DNA from: Pseudomonadota bacterium
GTDB lineage: Bacteria > Verrucomicrobiota > Verrucomicrobiia > Limisphaerales > SXTU01
Assembly (NCBI GenBank): GCA_009924135.1
Contig: RFSE01000024.1
Span: 1 to 47,284, forward strand
Length of the DNA: 47,284 nt
Direction: 5' to 3'
Below the pieces are notes generated by a model that did no database searches, was not told where the DNA came from, and saw nothing but the letters and a program-made list of their open reading frames with translations. Positions 25,902 to 34,507 of the stretch are shown here, piece by piece. The translations under genes and the position numbers were made by a program. How positions within the stretch are numbered: position 1 is the first letter of the stretch; the number at the start of each line of letters is the position of its first letter.

Positions 25902-28238
25902 TCATGCTGCCGCCGGCTCAATGAGTGGCGGCGTGCCGGGCGGCAGGAAGTGCTTCCACGGAACCTCCCAGATGCGCACCTCATCAAGGATGCCCTTCAC
26001 CTTGACCGGCGGATGCTCGATGCACAGCGCCCCCAGCTCCAGGTCATACTTCTCCAAGTCGCGGAAGGTTGCTTCGCCGATGATGATACGGCTGTGCCCG
26101 GAGACGCCTTCCAAACGGCTGGCCAGGTTCACCACGCGGCCGAAGATGGTGTAGTTCAAGATGTTGGCCTCGGAACCCATCATGCCGACGATCGCCGTGC
26201 CCGTATTGATGCCGGTGCCGAGAGCCAGCAGCGGCAGCAGGGGCAACAGTTCCTGCCCGGCGGCAGCGCGTTGGCGGTTTTCCGCCTCCCGGCGGGTGTT
26301 CTCGGCCTTGCGATCCAAATTGATCAGGTGCATCGCAATCTGGGCGTCCACAGCGGCCTTGACACAGGCGACCGCGTGTCGCTCATTGGGAATGGGCGCC
26401 CCCCAGAAGGCCATCACGCAATCGCCGATGTATTTGTCGAGCGTGCCGTTGTGTTTCATGATCTGGTCCGCAATGGCGGCGAGATACAGATTCACTGTTT
26501 TGAGCGTGTCCTTGGCTTCCCGGTCAAAAACCTCCTCCGCCGCCGCACCGGTGAGATGATGTTCGCTCACGTATTGTTCGGCGCGGGCCTGGTTTACGTC
26601 GGTGAGCTTGGTAAAACCCCGCACGTCGGAGAAAAACACGCTGATCTTCTCGCGCTTGCCGACCATGCTGATCTCATCGCGCTGGAGGAGCTGGGTGACG
26701 ACATCCGGGGAGACAAGCTTGGCAAACATCTCGCGCACGCGGCGCTTCTCGCGCTGCTCGAAGACGCTCTGATAGGTGACCAGGGCCACGTGGTTCAGTA
26801 ACAGTGCCCCAAACACCGGCAGGATGATGGGAATCCAAAACCGGTATTCCACATAGGCATGGCGGGCCATGAAAGCATACCCACCAATGACAGCCAAGAC
26901 ACTCAGGGTTGGCCACGGCGGCTGAAGTTTCCAAGTAAGGCCGACAGCGAGTGCTCCCATGACAACCACGATAACCAGCTCCAGCCACAAAGGACTTCGC
27001 GTGATGAAGCGGTCCATGATGACGGAGTTGGCCACGTTCCAGTGTTTGCTGACCAGGTAGGCATCGTTTTGTATCGGCGTGGCCCCACGATCGGTCAGGT
27101 CATTACCAGTGGCGATCGATCCGACGATGACAACTTTGTCGCGAAATATTGACCCGCCGCCTATGGCATTACCGTCCCGTCTCCTTTTCTCCTGCAATAG
27201 CAGGTCAGTAATATTACATTTGGCCAGCCGCGAATCTTGATTCCCCAGGGTCCAATCCACGAAAAAGCGGCCTTCAGAATCAACGGGCAGAGTACGGCTG
27301 ACCCCATTGGTGCCCGGCAGGTGAATCAGGCTGTTCTTCGGGTCATACTCCGCCCGCTGCAAGTCGAGCCCCAGCTCCGCCGCCGCCATGACGATCCCCA
27401 TGTGCCAAACCCGCTGATCCCGGTAAGCCTTGCCTCGCACTGAGAATTGGGCCCGGGGTTCGCCTGGGAATTGCGCCTTGAACGCACTCACGTCGTACAT
27501 GTGGTCCTTGTCGCCGCGGTCGAGGGGAATCTGGATCACCAGAGTTTGCGTGCTCCCGGCGATGGCAATCTCCGTTGGGCCGGTGATCACCACATTCGGA
27601 TCGAATGAGAACCGGGCGGCATAGCGCTCGATCACCGTATGCCAAAAGCGCACCGTCCGGAATGCCCGGGCTTGCCGGAGGACTCCGTCGGAATCCCGCT
27701 CGCTGGAGATGTCCCCCAGCGTTCGCGAATTGCCCAGGAACAAGGAATTGGGAGCCAGACCATCGCTGGTGGCGATGGCCACATTCCCCGCCTCCCGGAT
27801 ACGGGCGGCAAAGAACTCATCCGAGGACAAGGGGGCCTGGTTGGAGGAGACAACCACCGGTGGATGATCAAACCGCAGTTCGCCAAATAATACGTCGAAC
27901 GCGATCAGCCTGGCTCCCTGCGCCTTCAGTTCTGAAACGAGATGCCCGTAAACTGCCCGGGGCCAGTAAAGTCCGTAACGGTAATCAAGCTGCCCCCCGG
28001 AGCCATCGGCGATGTTCTTGATGTCATTGTCCTCGATGAAAACAAACCCCAGATTGGTCGCGCAGGGAGGCCGGTCCTTCTGCGCACTCCGGGCGCGCAT
28101 ATCGTAGGTTTTCCACTCGAGTTCTTCAAGCAAGCGACCATGACTTGACCAGTGCCGCAGGGATTGCAGGAAGCAGACGAAGGCGATGACGCCGAGGGCG
28201 ATGGCATAAGGGATCAGCTTGGCCTTCGAATGAGTCAC
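25902..28238 (-). CDS. CHASE2-domain class III adenylate/guanylate cyclase
   Basis: 778 residues. An N-terminal helix (LIPYAIALGVIAFVCFL) leads to an extracytoplasmic CHASE2 sensor (about 40-400, ending in FRDKVVIVGSIATG), then three membrane helices (about 415-500) and a cytoplasmic catalytic domain. Metal-binding Asp538 lies in SVFFSDVRGFTKL and Asp606 in DKYIGDCVMAFWG; the later YTIFGRVVNLASRLE also matches. The two aspartates are 68 residues apart rather than about 44, because of an Ala/Glu-rich insert. It should make cAMP (or cGMP) in response to a periplasmic signal. A terminator separates it from the upstream FecR gene. Confidence 0.92.
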   Translation of the reverse strand: MTHSKAKLIPYAIALGVIAFVCFLQSLRHWSSHGRLLEELEWKTYDMRARSAQKDRPPCATNLGFVFIEDNDIKNIADGSGGQLDYRYGLYWPRAVYGHLVSELKAQGARLIAFDVLFGELRFDHPPVVVSSNQAPLSSDEFFAARIREAGNVAIATSDGLAPNSLFLGNSRTLGDISSERDSDGVLRQARAFRTVRFWHTVIERYAARFSFDPNVVITGPTEIAIAGSTQTLVIQIPLDRGDKDHMYDVSAFKAQFPGEPRAQFSVRGKAYRDQRVWHMGIVMAAAELGLDLQRAEYDPKNSLIHLPGTNGVSRTLPVDSEGRFFVDWTLGNQDSRLAKCNITDLLLQEKRRRDGNAIGGGSIFRDKVVIVGSIATGNDLTDRGATPIQNDAYLVSKHWNVANSVIMDRFITRSPLWLELVIVVVMGALAVGLTWKLQPPWPTLSVLAVIGGYAFMARHAYVEYRFWIPIILPVFGALLLNHVALVTYQSVFEQREKRRVREMFAKLVSPDVVTQLLQRDEISMVGKREKISVFFSDVRGFTKLTDVNQARAEQYVSEHHLTGAAAEEVFDREAKDTLKTVNLYLAAIADQIMKHNGTLDKYIGDCVMAFWGAPIPNERHAVACVKAAVDAQIAMHLINLDRKAENTRREAENRQRAAAGQELLPLLPLLALGTGINTGTAIVGMMGSEANILNYTIFGRVVNLASRLEGVSGHSRIIIGEATFRDLEKYDLELGALCIEHPPVKVKGILDEVRIWEVPWKHFLPPGTPPLIEPAAA

Positions 28239-28254
28239 GCGTGGCGGCTAGCTA

Positions 28255-28291
28255 AACAAAAAACCCAGAGCAACACAAGGTCGCTCTGGGT
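28255..28291 (-). terminator. Rho-independent terminator after the FecR gene
   Basis: On the minus strand, a perfect 9-base stem ACCCAGAGC / GCTCTGGGT (28291-28283 and 28271-28263) with an 11-base loop is followed by a T-run (28263-28258) and TTGTTT. It lies just beyond the stop at 28311 and before the cyclase start, so the cyclase probably has its own promoter or depends on read-through. Confidence 0.88.
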
Positions 28292-28310
28292 GTAAGTGTT
28301 AAGTCAGGGC

Positions 28311-29474
28311 CTACTTTGTAGGCGACACGAAGATCGTCGTGGGAGGAACCGTCGCCGGGGGATTGTTGTTGGAACCGGGACCCGTAGTACCAGTATTTGA
28401 ATGATTGGCCGGGATGTCACCAGACTGGGCTTGGGTAATTGGATTACTAGCAAGGGCGTTGGCGGTCGCGATGACATTCTGGTTTGAAGTGGTCTGGCCT
28501 GCCGCCGTGTTCGCCGCAGCTTTGGCCGCAGTATCGGAGCCACCATTCACTTTCACCGCGACACCCGCAGCCGTGGCGGCGGCGGAGGCGGTGTTCTGTT
28601 CGGCGTTCTGGTTCAAATTGGCTGCCACGGCCTGAATGGCAGCCTTCACTTCCGGCGAAGCATTGGCAGCGGCCTGGTTGATTGCGGCCAGAAGATCGGC
28701 CATGACGGCCTTGGCAGTGTCAGACGCGGCCTTGGCAGCCGCAGCGTCTCCGCCCGTCTTGCCCGCAGCGGTGGCCGCATCCGCAGCAATCGCAGCGGTG
28801 AACTGTTTGATCGTATTCCCAACTTGGGCGGCCGCAACGTTGGCAGTAACGCCCGTAGCGGATTGGGCGAGCCGGCTCGTCTCCGCCGTCCCGGCCTTGA
28901 CTGCGGCGAGTGCGCCAGCCGTGAACTTGCTGCCGCCGTTAATGACGATCGCGACGCCGCCCCCGGCCGTCGGGACGAAGGAAATGGTGCCGACCAGGCA
29001 GTGAATGGTAGTAGCGCTGGCACCGACCACGGTTCCACGGATACCAGCGACGCCAGCGGCCGTCTTGATCTCGTACTTGGAAGCCTTGGAGAGCTTGTTA
29101 ATGACGTTGGAAACCGAGGAGCCCTTCTTCACCTCGATTTCGGTGTTCACCACCGTGTCACCCGCGCGGGTGTAGTCCAGCTTGTTGAGGGCGAGCGTGC
29201 TGTCGGCTTCAACGCGCAAGGCGTTGCCGTTGACGCCCATGTCCAAGTCCACGTAGGAGCCTGCCCCGGTCGTGATCGTGGCTCCGGCCATGAGGATATC
29301 CCCTTCCTTCACCGGGCCACCGCCACGAGCGTCGGTGTAATCGGCTTTGCCGACAACCTTCTTGACCAGCGCGGCCCCGGGCGTTGCGGCCTGGGCAGCA
29401 GTGGCGAACAGCCACATCGCCGCGAGGAGAGCGCCGCCAAAGGAAAACATTGAACTGCGACCAAAGTTTTTCAT
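28311..29474 (-). CDS. Secreted FecR-domain protein with long Ala-rich tail
   Basis: 387 residues. Signal peptide: MKNFGRSSMFSFGGALLAAMWLFATAAQA. Residues about 35-170 form a FecR domain (GKADYTDARGGGPVKEGDILMAGATITTG, then NVINKLSKASKYEIKTAAGVAGIRGT). The rest, about 200 residues, is Ala-rich and low in complexity, followed by a Gly/Asn/Pro/Thr tail. FecR domains of this stand-alone type are thought to be periplasmic binding modules; iron transport is not implied. The neighbouring CHASE2 cyclase suggests a shared envelope signal, which is inference. Confidence 0.85.
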   Translation of the reverse strand: MKNFGRSSMFSFGGALLAAMWLFATAAQAATPGAALVKKVVGKADYTDARGGGPVKEGDILMAGATITTGAGSYVDLDMGVNGNALRVEADSTLALNKLDYTRAGDTVVNTEIEVKKGSSVSNVINKLSKASKYEIKTAAGVAGIRGTVVGASATTIHCLVGTISFVPTAGGGVAIVINGGSKFTAGALAAVKAGTAETSRLAQSATGVTANVAAAQVGNTIKQFTAAIAADAATAAGKTGGDAAAAKAASDTAKAVMADLLAAINQAAANASPEVKAAIQAVAANLNQNAEQNTASAAATAAGVAVKVNGGSDTAAKAAANTAAGQTTSNQNVIATANALASNPITQAQSGDIPANHSNTGTTGPGSNNNPPATVPPTTIFVSPTK

Positions 29475-29619
29475 AAAAGCAATTGCCTGTTAACCGACCT
29501 AGTCAGTTCCCACTGAATGGCGGCAGCGTACCGTCAACCCGCCTAAAGTCAATCCAAGATTTCCTGTAGTCACGGCATAAAACGCACCGAAAAACGGGTC
29601 TTTTTCACGATCGGGCTGG

Positions 29620-32460
29620 TCATTCCCTGCCCCGACGGTCCTGCGCCCGCTTCCGGGCCATCCGAAGTGCCTCAATCTGGTCGGTAGGAGGAGGGTTTGC
29701 CTGAGGTCCAAGTGCCTCAGCCGGGCTTGCCAACGGGGCGCTACCCTGCCTGGAGGACCCCGCTTTTTCCACGGAAGCCGGTTTGCGGTGCTGGCGACGC
29801 CAGATGATCTGGTCAAAGGCGGACGCTTTCTTCTGGCGGGCAGCCGGGCTACCAAGATTGCTTCCTTCCTGCGCTTCCGCCGAAACCTCCTTGCGCCCGC
29901 GGCTGCCCAGCCACCCCGTCCGACGCTCGAAGATTTCCAGCAGGTAAACCAACAGGGCCAAGATCACGAGCCAGACCGCCAGATCAACGAACTGGGGTTT
30001 GCTCGGCAGCGACCTCCAGATACCTGGAAGATCCACGCGCGCCTCGCCGCTAGTGGTGGCACTCAGTTTCTCCAGCGTAAGGCGTCCCCGGCCCGCCGGT
30101 TCGGGGGCGAACTCAGGCGAATACATCAAACACACGGGAGGCAGCGAAATGGGGTTCAAGCCAGGGATCTCCACGGTGTTCAGCGCGGTCTCCTTGCCGC
30201 GAATGGCAATCACGCCCTCCAACAGGTCGGCGGACTTCCAAAGCATCGGCACGTTGAGCTTGGCCGGCGGGCTGCCGGACAGTCCATGCAACACCCGCAC
30301 TCGCGGGGGCGTGGCGAAGGGTTCGTTGGTCCGCTCCGGGTCCAGATGGAGTTGCACGAAACACGCGCCGTCGCGCACCTCCTGGGTGAGCAGCATGTTG
30401 TCCGGCAAGGTCGGTTGCTCGCCCGCCGCCCAGCGGGCCAGCGTGGCATGGAAATCGCCGACACTGGGCCACTTCGCGAGTTCGCCGGTGAACTTGCCGT
30501 CGGCCTCGCCGGTGTAGGCGAGCACGCGCCCGCTCCCGGCCTGCCACGCGGCGACCACCGGGGCGGCGTATTCGTCCTGGGTGACGAGCGCGACGTTGGC
30601 CTCGGGCTTCAAATAAGTGAGGTTGTAGCCACCGATCGCCGGCGGCTGCCAGTTGCCCTGGCCACCCAGCGTGCTGAATCCACCAGTGATCTTCACCGGC
30701 GTGGTGTCTTCAACAAACGTACTGCGCGCAACGGTGAACGTGTCCTGCGCGAAGATGCGCGGGAACTCTTCCGGCGTGTTGCTGAAGTAAATCTGCCCGC
30801 CACCGCGCGCCGCGATGTCCTTCAATAAGTTGGCATCCACGTCGGCTTCGGTGCCCATGCCGATGACGCTCACCGTGATGCCGGCCTCGCGGGTCTTCGC
30901 CAGCAAGTCCACGTACTTCCCTGGCTCCTCCGAATCCGCCGCGTCGGCGAACAGGATGAGATGCTTCGTCTCGGCCTTCGCCTTCATGAGCATCTGCGAC
31001 CCAGCCGCCAGGCCTTCGTAGATGAAGATGCCGCCGCCCATGCTCTCGATGCCGAGAATGCGATTGCGCTGGCCGCGTACGGAATTCACGGGCGCGAGTT
31101 CCACCACGGTGTGGGGGCTTGAATCCACGGCGATGACGCCCAATTCGTCCGTTGGCCCGAGGAGATCCAGCACTTGCACGGTGCCGATGTTGGCCAGGTC
31201 GATCTTCTTTTTTCCCCCGCCCGCCGGCGCGGACATGGAACCCGAACGATCGAGCACAACGACTATGGCCAGTTGCAGCTTACGGTGCTCCTTCCGCATC
31301 TCCATCGATACGGGCAGGACGCGTTCGAGCGGCGAGCCGAAGTACCCGCCCGGTCCGAACGACTTCTTACCACCCGTGATCATCAGGCCGCTGCCCGTGG
31401 TCTCCACCCAGCTCGACAAGGTTTCCATCCCCGCGCTCCCGACCTGGTTGGCCATCACGTTTTCGAGCACGACGGCGGAATATCGCGACAGCTCTTCGAG
31501 CGTCCATCGCGTTTCGGCCGGCGTGCGGGCATCCAGTTCCACGCGGCCTTTCCGCAGCAGCTTCACATACGCGGACTCGGCGGACTGCGAGAGCACCAAG
31601 ATGGGCTTGGGGCCACGCACGCCCACGAGCGCGCGGGCGGAGTTGTTCTCGGGCACCGGATCGGCCGCGGAAGATTTTACTGTGAGTTGATACTGCGTGG
31701 TCCCGGGCGTCGTGGCACGATCTCGGAACAGCAGGCGCGAACGGCCGGCGGGAACTTCCTTTTTGCCCGAGGCAATGACCGTGGGGCCCCGGGTGAGCTG
31801 GTACTCCACGGTTTGCTCGACCGGCGACTGCACCCACGCGGTCATGATGTAAGCCTGGCCCGGCAGCACCGTCTCCGGGGTTTGGAAAGACTGGATGGCC
31901 AGGTCGTTCACACTGGGCCGCGAGAGCAGCCGGTGATCCATCGCAATGCCCCGCCCGGCGGCACGCGCCGCCGCGGCCAGCGGATCGCGCCCAGTCCACT
32001 TGCCGTCGGAGACAATCAAGATACGGCCTGGCGCATCCGGCGGGATGAGCGCGAGCGCGGAATCCAACGCGTCGGCGAGATTGGATGCATCGGCACCGAC
32101 TTGGGCGGTGAACCCGGGGAACTCGCCGCGCTGCGGCGGGCGCTCGACGGCGGTCTGCTGACCGAAACTCACGACCGCCAGTTGATCACGCGCCCCCATG
32201 CCGCGCTGAATCAAGTCCACGGCTTCCTTTGCCTGGGCCGTTCCGTCCGTGGGCATCGAATCACTGCGGTCCGCCACCACGACAACTGTGCCGGAACGGT
32301 CCGGCAACTTGATCGCCGGCTGGGCTATCGCGAGCACGAGCGCGACCAGCACCACCGCCCGCAGCACGCGCAGCAGCCGCGTGGGCATGGGCCATAACGT
32401 CCACAGCACGCCGAGGGGAATCAGCAGCGCGAGCCAGACAGGTTGGGAGAGCAGGAACAA
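29620..32460 (-). CDS. Membrane protein with two vWA domains and a GATase1-like domain
   Basis: 946 residues. Two N-terminal helices (1-50) precede a first vWA domain whose MIDAS is VADRSDSM (Asp64); a beta region and a glutamine-amidotransferase-like fold (ETTGSGLMITGGKKSFGPGG) follow; a second vWA domain has MIDAS LDRSGSM (Asp404). A C-terminal helix (VDLAVWLVILALLVYLLEIF) ends in a charged, Pro-rich cytoplasmic tail. Both MIDAS motifs (DxSxS) are intact, so metal-dependent partner binding is likely. The start is TTG at 32460: the next Met is after the first helix, whose sequence FLLSQPVWLALLIPLG matches the usual start of this family. A heptamer array lies just upstream. Confidence 0.87.
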   Translation of the reverse strand: MFLLSQPVWLALLIPLGVLWTLWPMPTRLLRVLRAVVLVALVLAIAQPAIKLPDRSGTVVVVADRSDSMPTDGTAQAKEAVDLIQRGMGARDQLAVVSFGQQTAVERPPQRGEFPGFTAQVGADASNLADALDSALALIPPDAPGRILIVSDGKWTGRDPLAAAARAAGRGIAMDHRLLSRPSVNDLAIQSFQTPETVLPGQAYIMTAWVQSPVEQTVEYQLTRGPTVIASGKKEVPAGRSRLLFRDRATTPGTTQYQLTVKSSAADPVPENNSARALVGVRGPKPILVLSQSAESAYVKLLRKGRVELDARTPAETRWTLEELSRYSAVVLENVMANQVGSAGMETLSSWVETTGSGLMITGGKKSFGPGGYFGSPLERVLPVSMEMRKEHRKLQLAIVVVLDRSGSMSAPAGGGKKKIDLANIGTVQVLDLLGPTDELGVIAVDSSPHTVVELAPVNSVRGQRNRILGIESMGGGIFIYEGLAAGSQMLMKAKAETKHLILFADAADSEEPGKYVDLLAKTREAGITVSVIGMGTEADVDANLLKDIAARGGGQIYFSNTPEEFPRIFAQDTFTVARSTFVEDTTPVKITGGFSTLGGQGNWQPPAIGGYNLTYLKPEANVALVTQDEYAAPVVAAWQAGSGRVLAYTGEADGKFTGELAKWPSVGDFHATLARWAAGEQPTLPDNMLLTQEVRDGACFVQLHLDPERTNEPFATPPRVRVLHGLSGSPPAKLNVPMLWKSADLLEGVIAIRGKETALNTVEIPGLNPISLPPVCLMYSPEFAPEPAGRGRLTLEKLSATTSGEARVDLPGIWRSLPSKPQFVDLAVWLVILALLVYLLEIFERRTGWLGSRGRKEVSAEAQEGSNLGSPAARQKKASAFDQIIWRRQHRKPASVEKAGSSRQGSAPLASPAEALGPQANPPPTDQIEALRMARKRAQDRRGRE

Positions 32461-32470
32461 GGGGGCGGTT

Positions 32471-32597
32471 GAGAGTTAGGAGTTGAGAGTTAGGAGTTGA
32501 GAGTTAGGAGTTGAGAGTTAGGAGTTGGGAGTTAGGAGTTGGGAGTTGGGAGGCTTGGTAAGGAGGCGCGTAATTCGCAATTCGTAATTCATAAATT
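32471..32597. repeat. Heptamer arrays RRGAGTT (12 units) and AATTCGY (4 units)
   Basis: 32471-32554 holds twelve adjacent 7-base units alternating GAGAGTT and AGGAGTT, then GGGAGTT forms. From 32571 a second set runs: TAATTCG, CAATTCG, TAATTCA, TAAATTC. The arrays fill the gap between two vWA genes. The AATTCGY type recurs at 38574-38608. Confidence 0.85.
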
Positions 32598-32600
32598 CGG

Positions 32601-34367
32601 TCACACTCGCCCTTTGCTGTGCGTCACGAGGAAGAGGTGCGAGACCATCACGACGAGTGCGCCGAGCACGAACAGCCACAGCACACTGGCATACTCACGG
32701 CGGGTTTCCTCGGGCTTCTCCCATTCGCCCCATTTTCCCGTCTTGGCGGTATTGAGATCGCTCTCTTCCGGCGACAGCAGGTTCACGGCGAACTGCCATC
32801 GGCTCACGCCCGCGACTACGGTGTAGAGACCGGGCGTCTCCGGCTCCAGGATGAATTCCTCGGCGCTCTTCGTGAGCGTGCGGCTCGCGCCACCGGGCAG
32901 AAGTAGCTGGACGGTGTTTGTCAGTGAACGGATGGCGACTTCGGAACCCAGCCGGTAGTTGCTTTCCATCACGCCGGGCGTTTCCCGTGCCCGCCAGGTA
33001 AGCAGGTTCCAGAACAGGATCGGCCAGTTCGGCGTCGCGGTGAAGGTCGAGAGATCCGGGAGCAGGTGCATCGTGACCTGCTCGCGACCCAGGGCATCCG
33101 TTTGTGTGGTGAGCAGAGGTGTGTTGCCCGCAGTGACGATGGGCAAACCGAACTGGTTTGTCCCCTGCCCGGCTCCGGTGGTCCACACTACCCCGTCGAG
33201 CGCAAGGCCACGCGCCAATGGGTGGGCGGTGTCCACGATGAACGGTCCCGTATGGGACGTGGCGTTGTTGGTATCGGCAAGGATGCGGAAACCCCAGGCA
33301 TTCGTCCCGGCGGGCGTAACGCGGGCGTTATGCAGGATGAGTTCCGGCGCAGCGGAAAGCGAACTGCGCAGACCGGTCGAGTCGAGGGCCTTGTCCACGA
33401 GCGTCCGCAGCGCGACGTCCTCGAGTGAGTTCTGCACGCGGATACGCTTGCGGACGGCGGGCAGCAACGTCACCCGGTTGTCAGCGGCCAGCGCATCGTC
33501 CGCCAGCACGGCCTCGATGGCGGGCGTGTTGGCCGGCAGGTTCAAGATCAGCCGCTGCCGGGCCCGCGGTTCCAAGTTGAGTGTCGCACTGCGGAGCAAG
33601 TTGCTGCCGCTCGTGATGCGATAGGCGGCCGAGGCGCTCGCCGTGGCGGAGAAGTTGGCGACTTCGAGCAGGACACGATCGGCGTCGCCGTGCGTGGTGC
33701 GCGTGGCGTTGACGAAGGCGAGATTCGGCTGCGCCGTACCGAAGGCCCACCACTGGATGCGGTCACCGCTGAACTCGGTGCCCGGCGGCGCGTGGTCAGT
33801 GAGCACGAGCAGTTGCGACTGTGGGCCGCCGAGGTCGTTGGCCAAGGCGATGGCGGCATCCAGCGCGGCATCCGGGGCCTGGCAGGTCCACTGGCCAAGC
33901 GACTCACGAACCTCGGGCGCAGTGACCACCGCGCTGGCCAGGACACGGGGCTTGGGCCCGGCCAGGACAAGGCGGATGGAGAGGAACTTGCGGGATTTGA
34001 GCAGGTCATCAAGCGCGACAGCGGCCCGGGCTCGCGGCGCGTTAGCCGCCCCTCCGCTGGACGCGAGCATCGAAGCAGAGTCATCAAAGATGACGACCAA
34101 CGGACGGGCATGGGCGGGCAACTGCCAGCGCGGGCCGGTGGCTGCGGTCACGAGCAACGCCAGCGCCAGAAGTTCGAGGAAGAAGACCAGCGGAAGCTGG
34201 AGTTTGTTGACCTTCGCCCCGCCCTCACGCGATAGCACCGCGAACTCCCACAGCATCAAGCTCGAGACCTGCCGCCGCCGGTAGCGGTTGCGCAGGATGT
34301 AAATGGCCGCCAGCGCCGGGATGGCGGCGGCAGCCAGGAGCGCGAGCGGATAGGTGAGAAACGGCAT
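32601..34367 (-). CDS. BatA-type vWA membrane protein
   Basis: 588 residues. The N-terminus is the BatA/aerotolerance-operon type: helix 1 (YPLALLAAAAIPALAAIYIL), a basic segment RNRYRRRQVSSLMLWEF, then helix 2 (LPLVFFLELLALALLVTAA). A vWA domain follows with MIDAS IFDDSASM (Asp95/Asp96, Ser97, Ser99). Then come about 380 residues of predicted beta-rich periplasmic sequence and a final helix (SVLWLFVLGALVVMVSHLFLV) near the C-terminus. Such proteins usually work with DUF58 and MoxR proteins. The DUF58 gene is immediately upstream, across a heptamer hairpin; no MoxR gene is seen. Confidence 0.87.
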   Translation of the reverse strand: MPFLTYPLALLAAAAIPALAAIYILRNRYRRRQVSSLMLWEFAVLSREGGAKVNKLQLPLVFFLELLALALLVTAATGPRWQLPAHARPLVVIFDDSASMLASSGGAANAPRARAAVALDDLLKSRKFLSIRLVLAGPKPRVLASAVVTAPEVRESLGQWTCQAPDAALDAAIALANDLGGPQSQLLVLTDHAPPGTEFSGDRIQWWAFGTAQPNLAFVNATRTTHGDADRVLLEVANFSATASASAAYRITSGSNLLRSATLNLEPRARQRLILNLPANTPAIEAVLADDALAADNRVTLLPAVRKRIRVQNSLEDVALRTLVDKALDSTGLRSSLSAAPELILHNARVTPAGTNAWGFRILADTNNATSHTGPFIVDTAHPLARGLALDGVVWTTGAGQGTNQFGLPIVTAGNTPLLTTQTDALGREQVTMHLLPDLSTFTATPNWPILFWNLLTWRARETPGVMESNYRLGSEVAIRSLTNTVQLLLPGGASRTLTKSAEEFILEPETPGLYTVVAGVSRWQFAVNLLSPEESDLNTAKTGKWGEWEKPEETRREYASVLWLFVLGALVVMVSHLFLVTHSKGRV

Positions 34368-34372
34368 GGCTT

Positions 34373-34504
34373 ACAAATGCCAAGCTCCAAGTTCCAAATT
34401 CCAAAGAAGCTCCAAATTCCAAGCTCCAAACAGAACGTCGCTCGAAAGCGGGTTGGAGCTTGGGGCTTGGAGCTTCTTTGGGATTTGGAACTTGGGATTT
34501 GGAT
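34373..34504. repeat. Inverted heptamer array (CCAAGCT / CTTGGAG)
   Basis: Left arm: ACAAATG, CCAAGCT, CCAAGTT, CCAAATT, CCAAAGA, a four-base slip AGCT, then CCAAATT, CCAAGCT, CCAAACA (34373-34432). Right arm (34452-34504) reads GTTGGAG, CTTGGGG, CTTGGAG, CTTC, TTTGGGA, TTTGGAA, CTTGGGA, TTTGGAT. Both arms carry the four-base slip at the same place. The hairpin fills the gap between the DUF58 and BatA-type genes almost exactly. Confidence 0.85.
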
Positions 34505-34507
34505 CTT

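Noticed and set aside
32471..32597. Tandem repeats considered as a CRISPR array
   Set aside because: Units are seven bases with no spacers and no cas genes nearby.
29620..34367. vWA proteins considered as part of a defence (for example ternary vWA) system
   Set aside because: No kinase, phosphatase, nuclease or other effector gene is nearby; membrane helices and the BatA-type N-terminus favour an envelope role.
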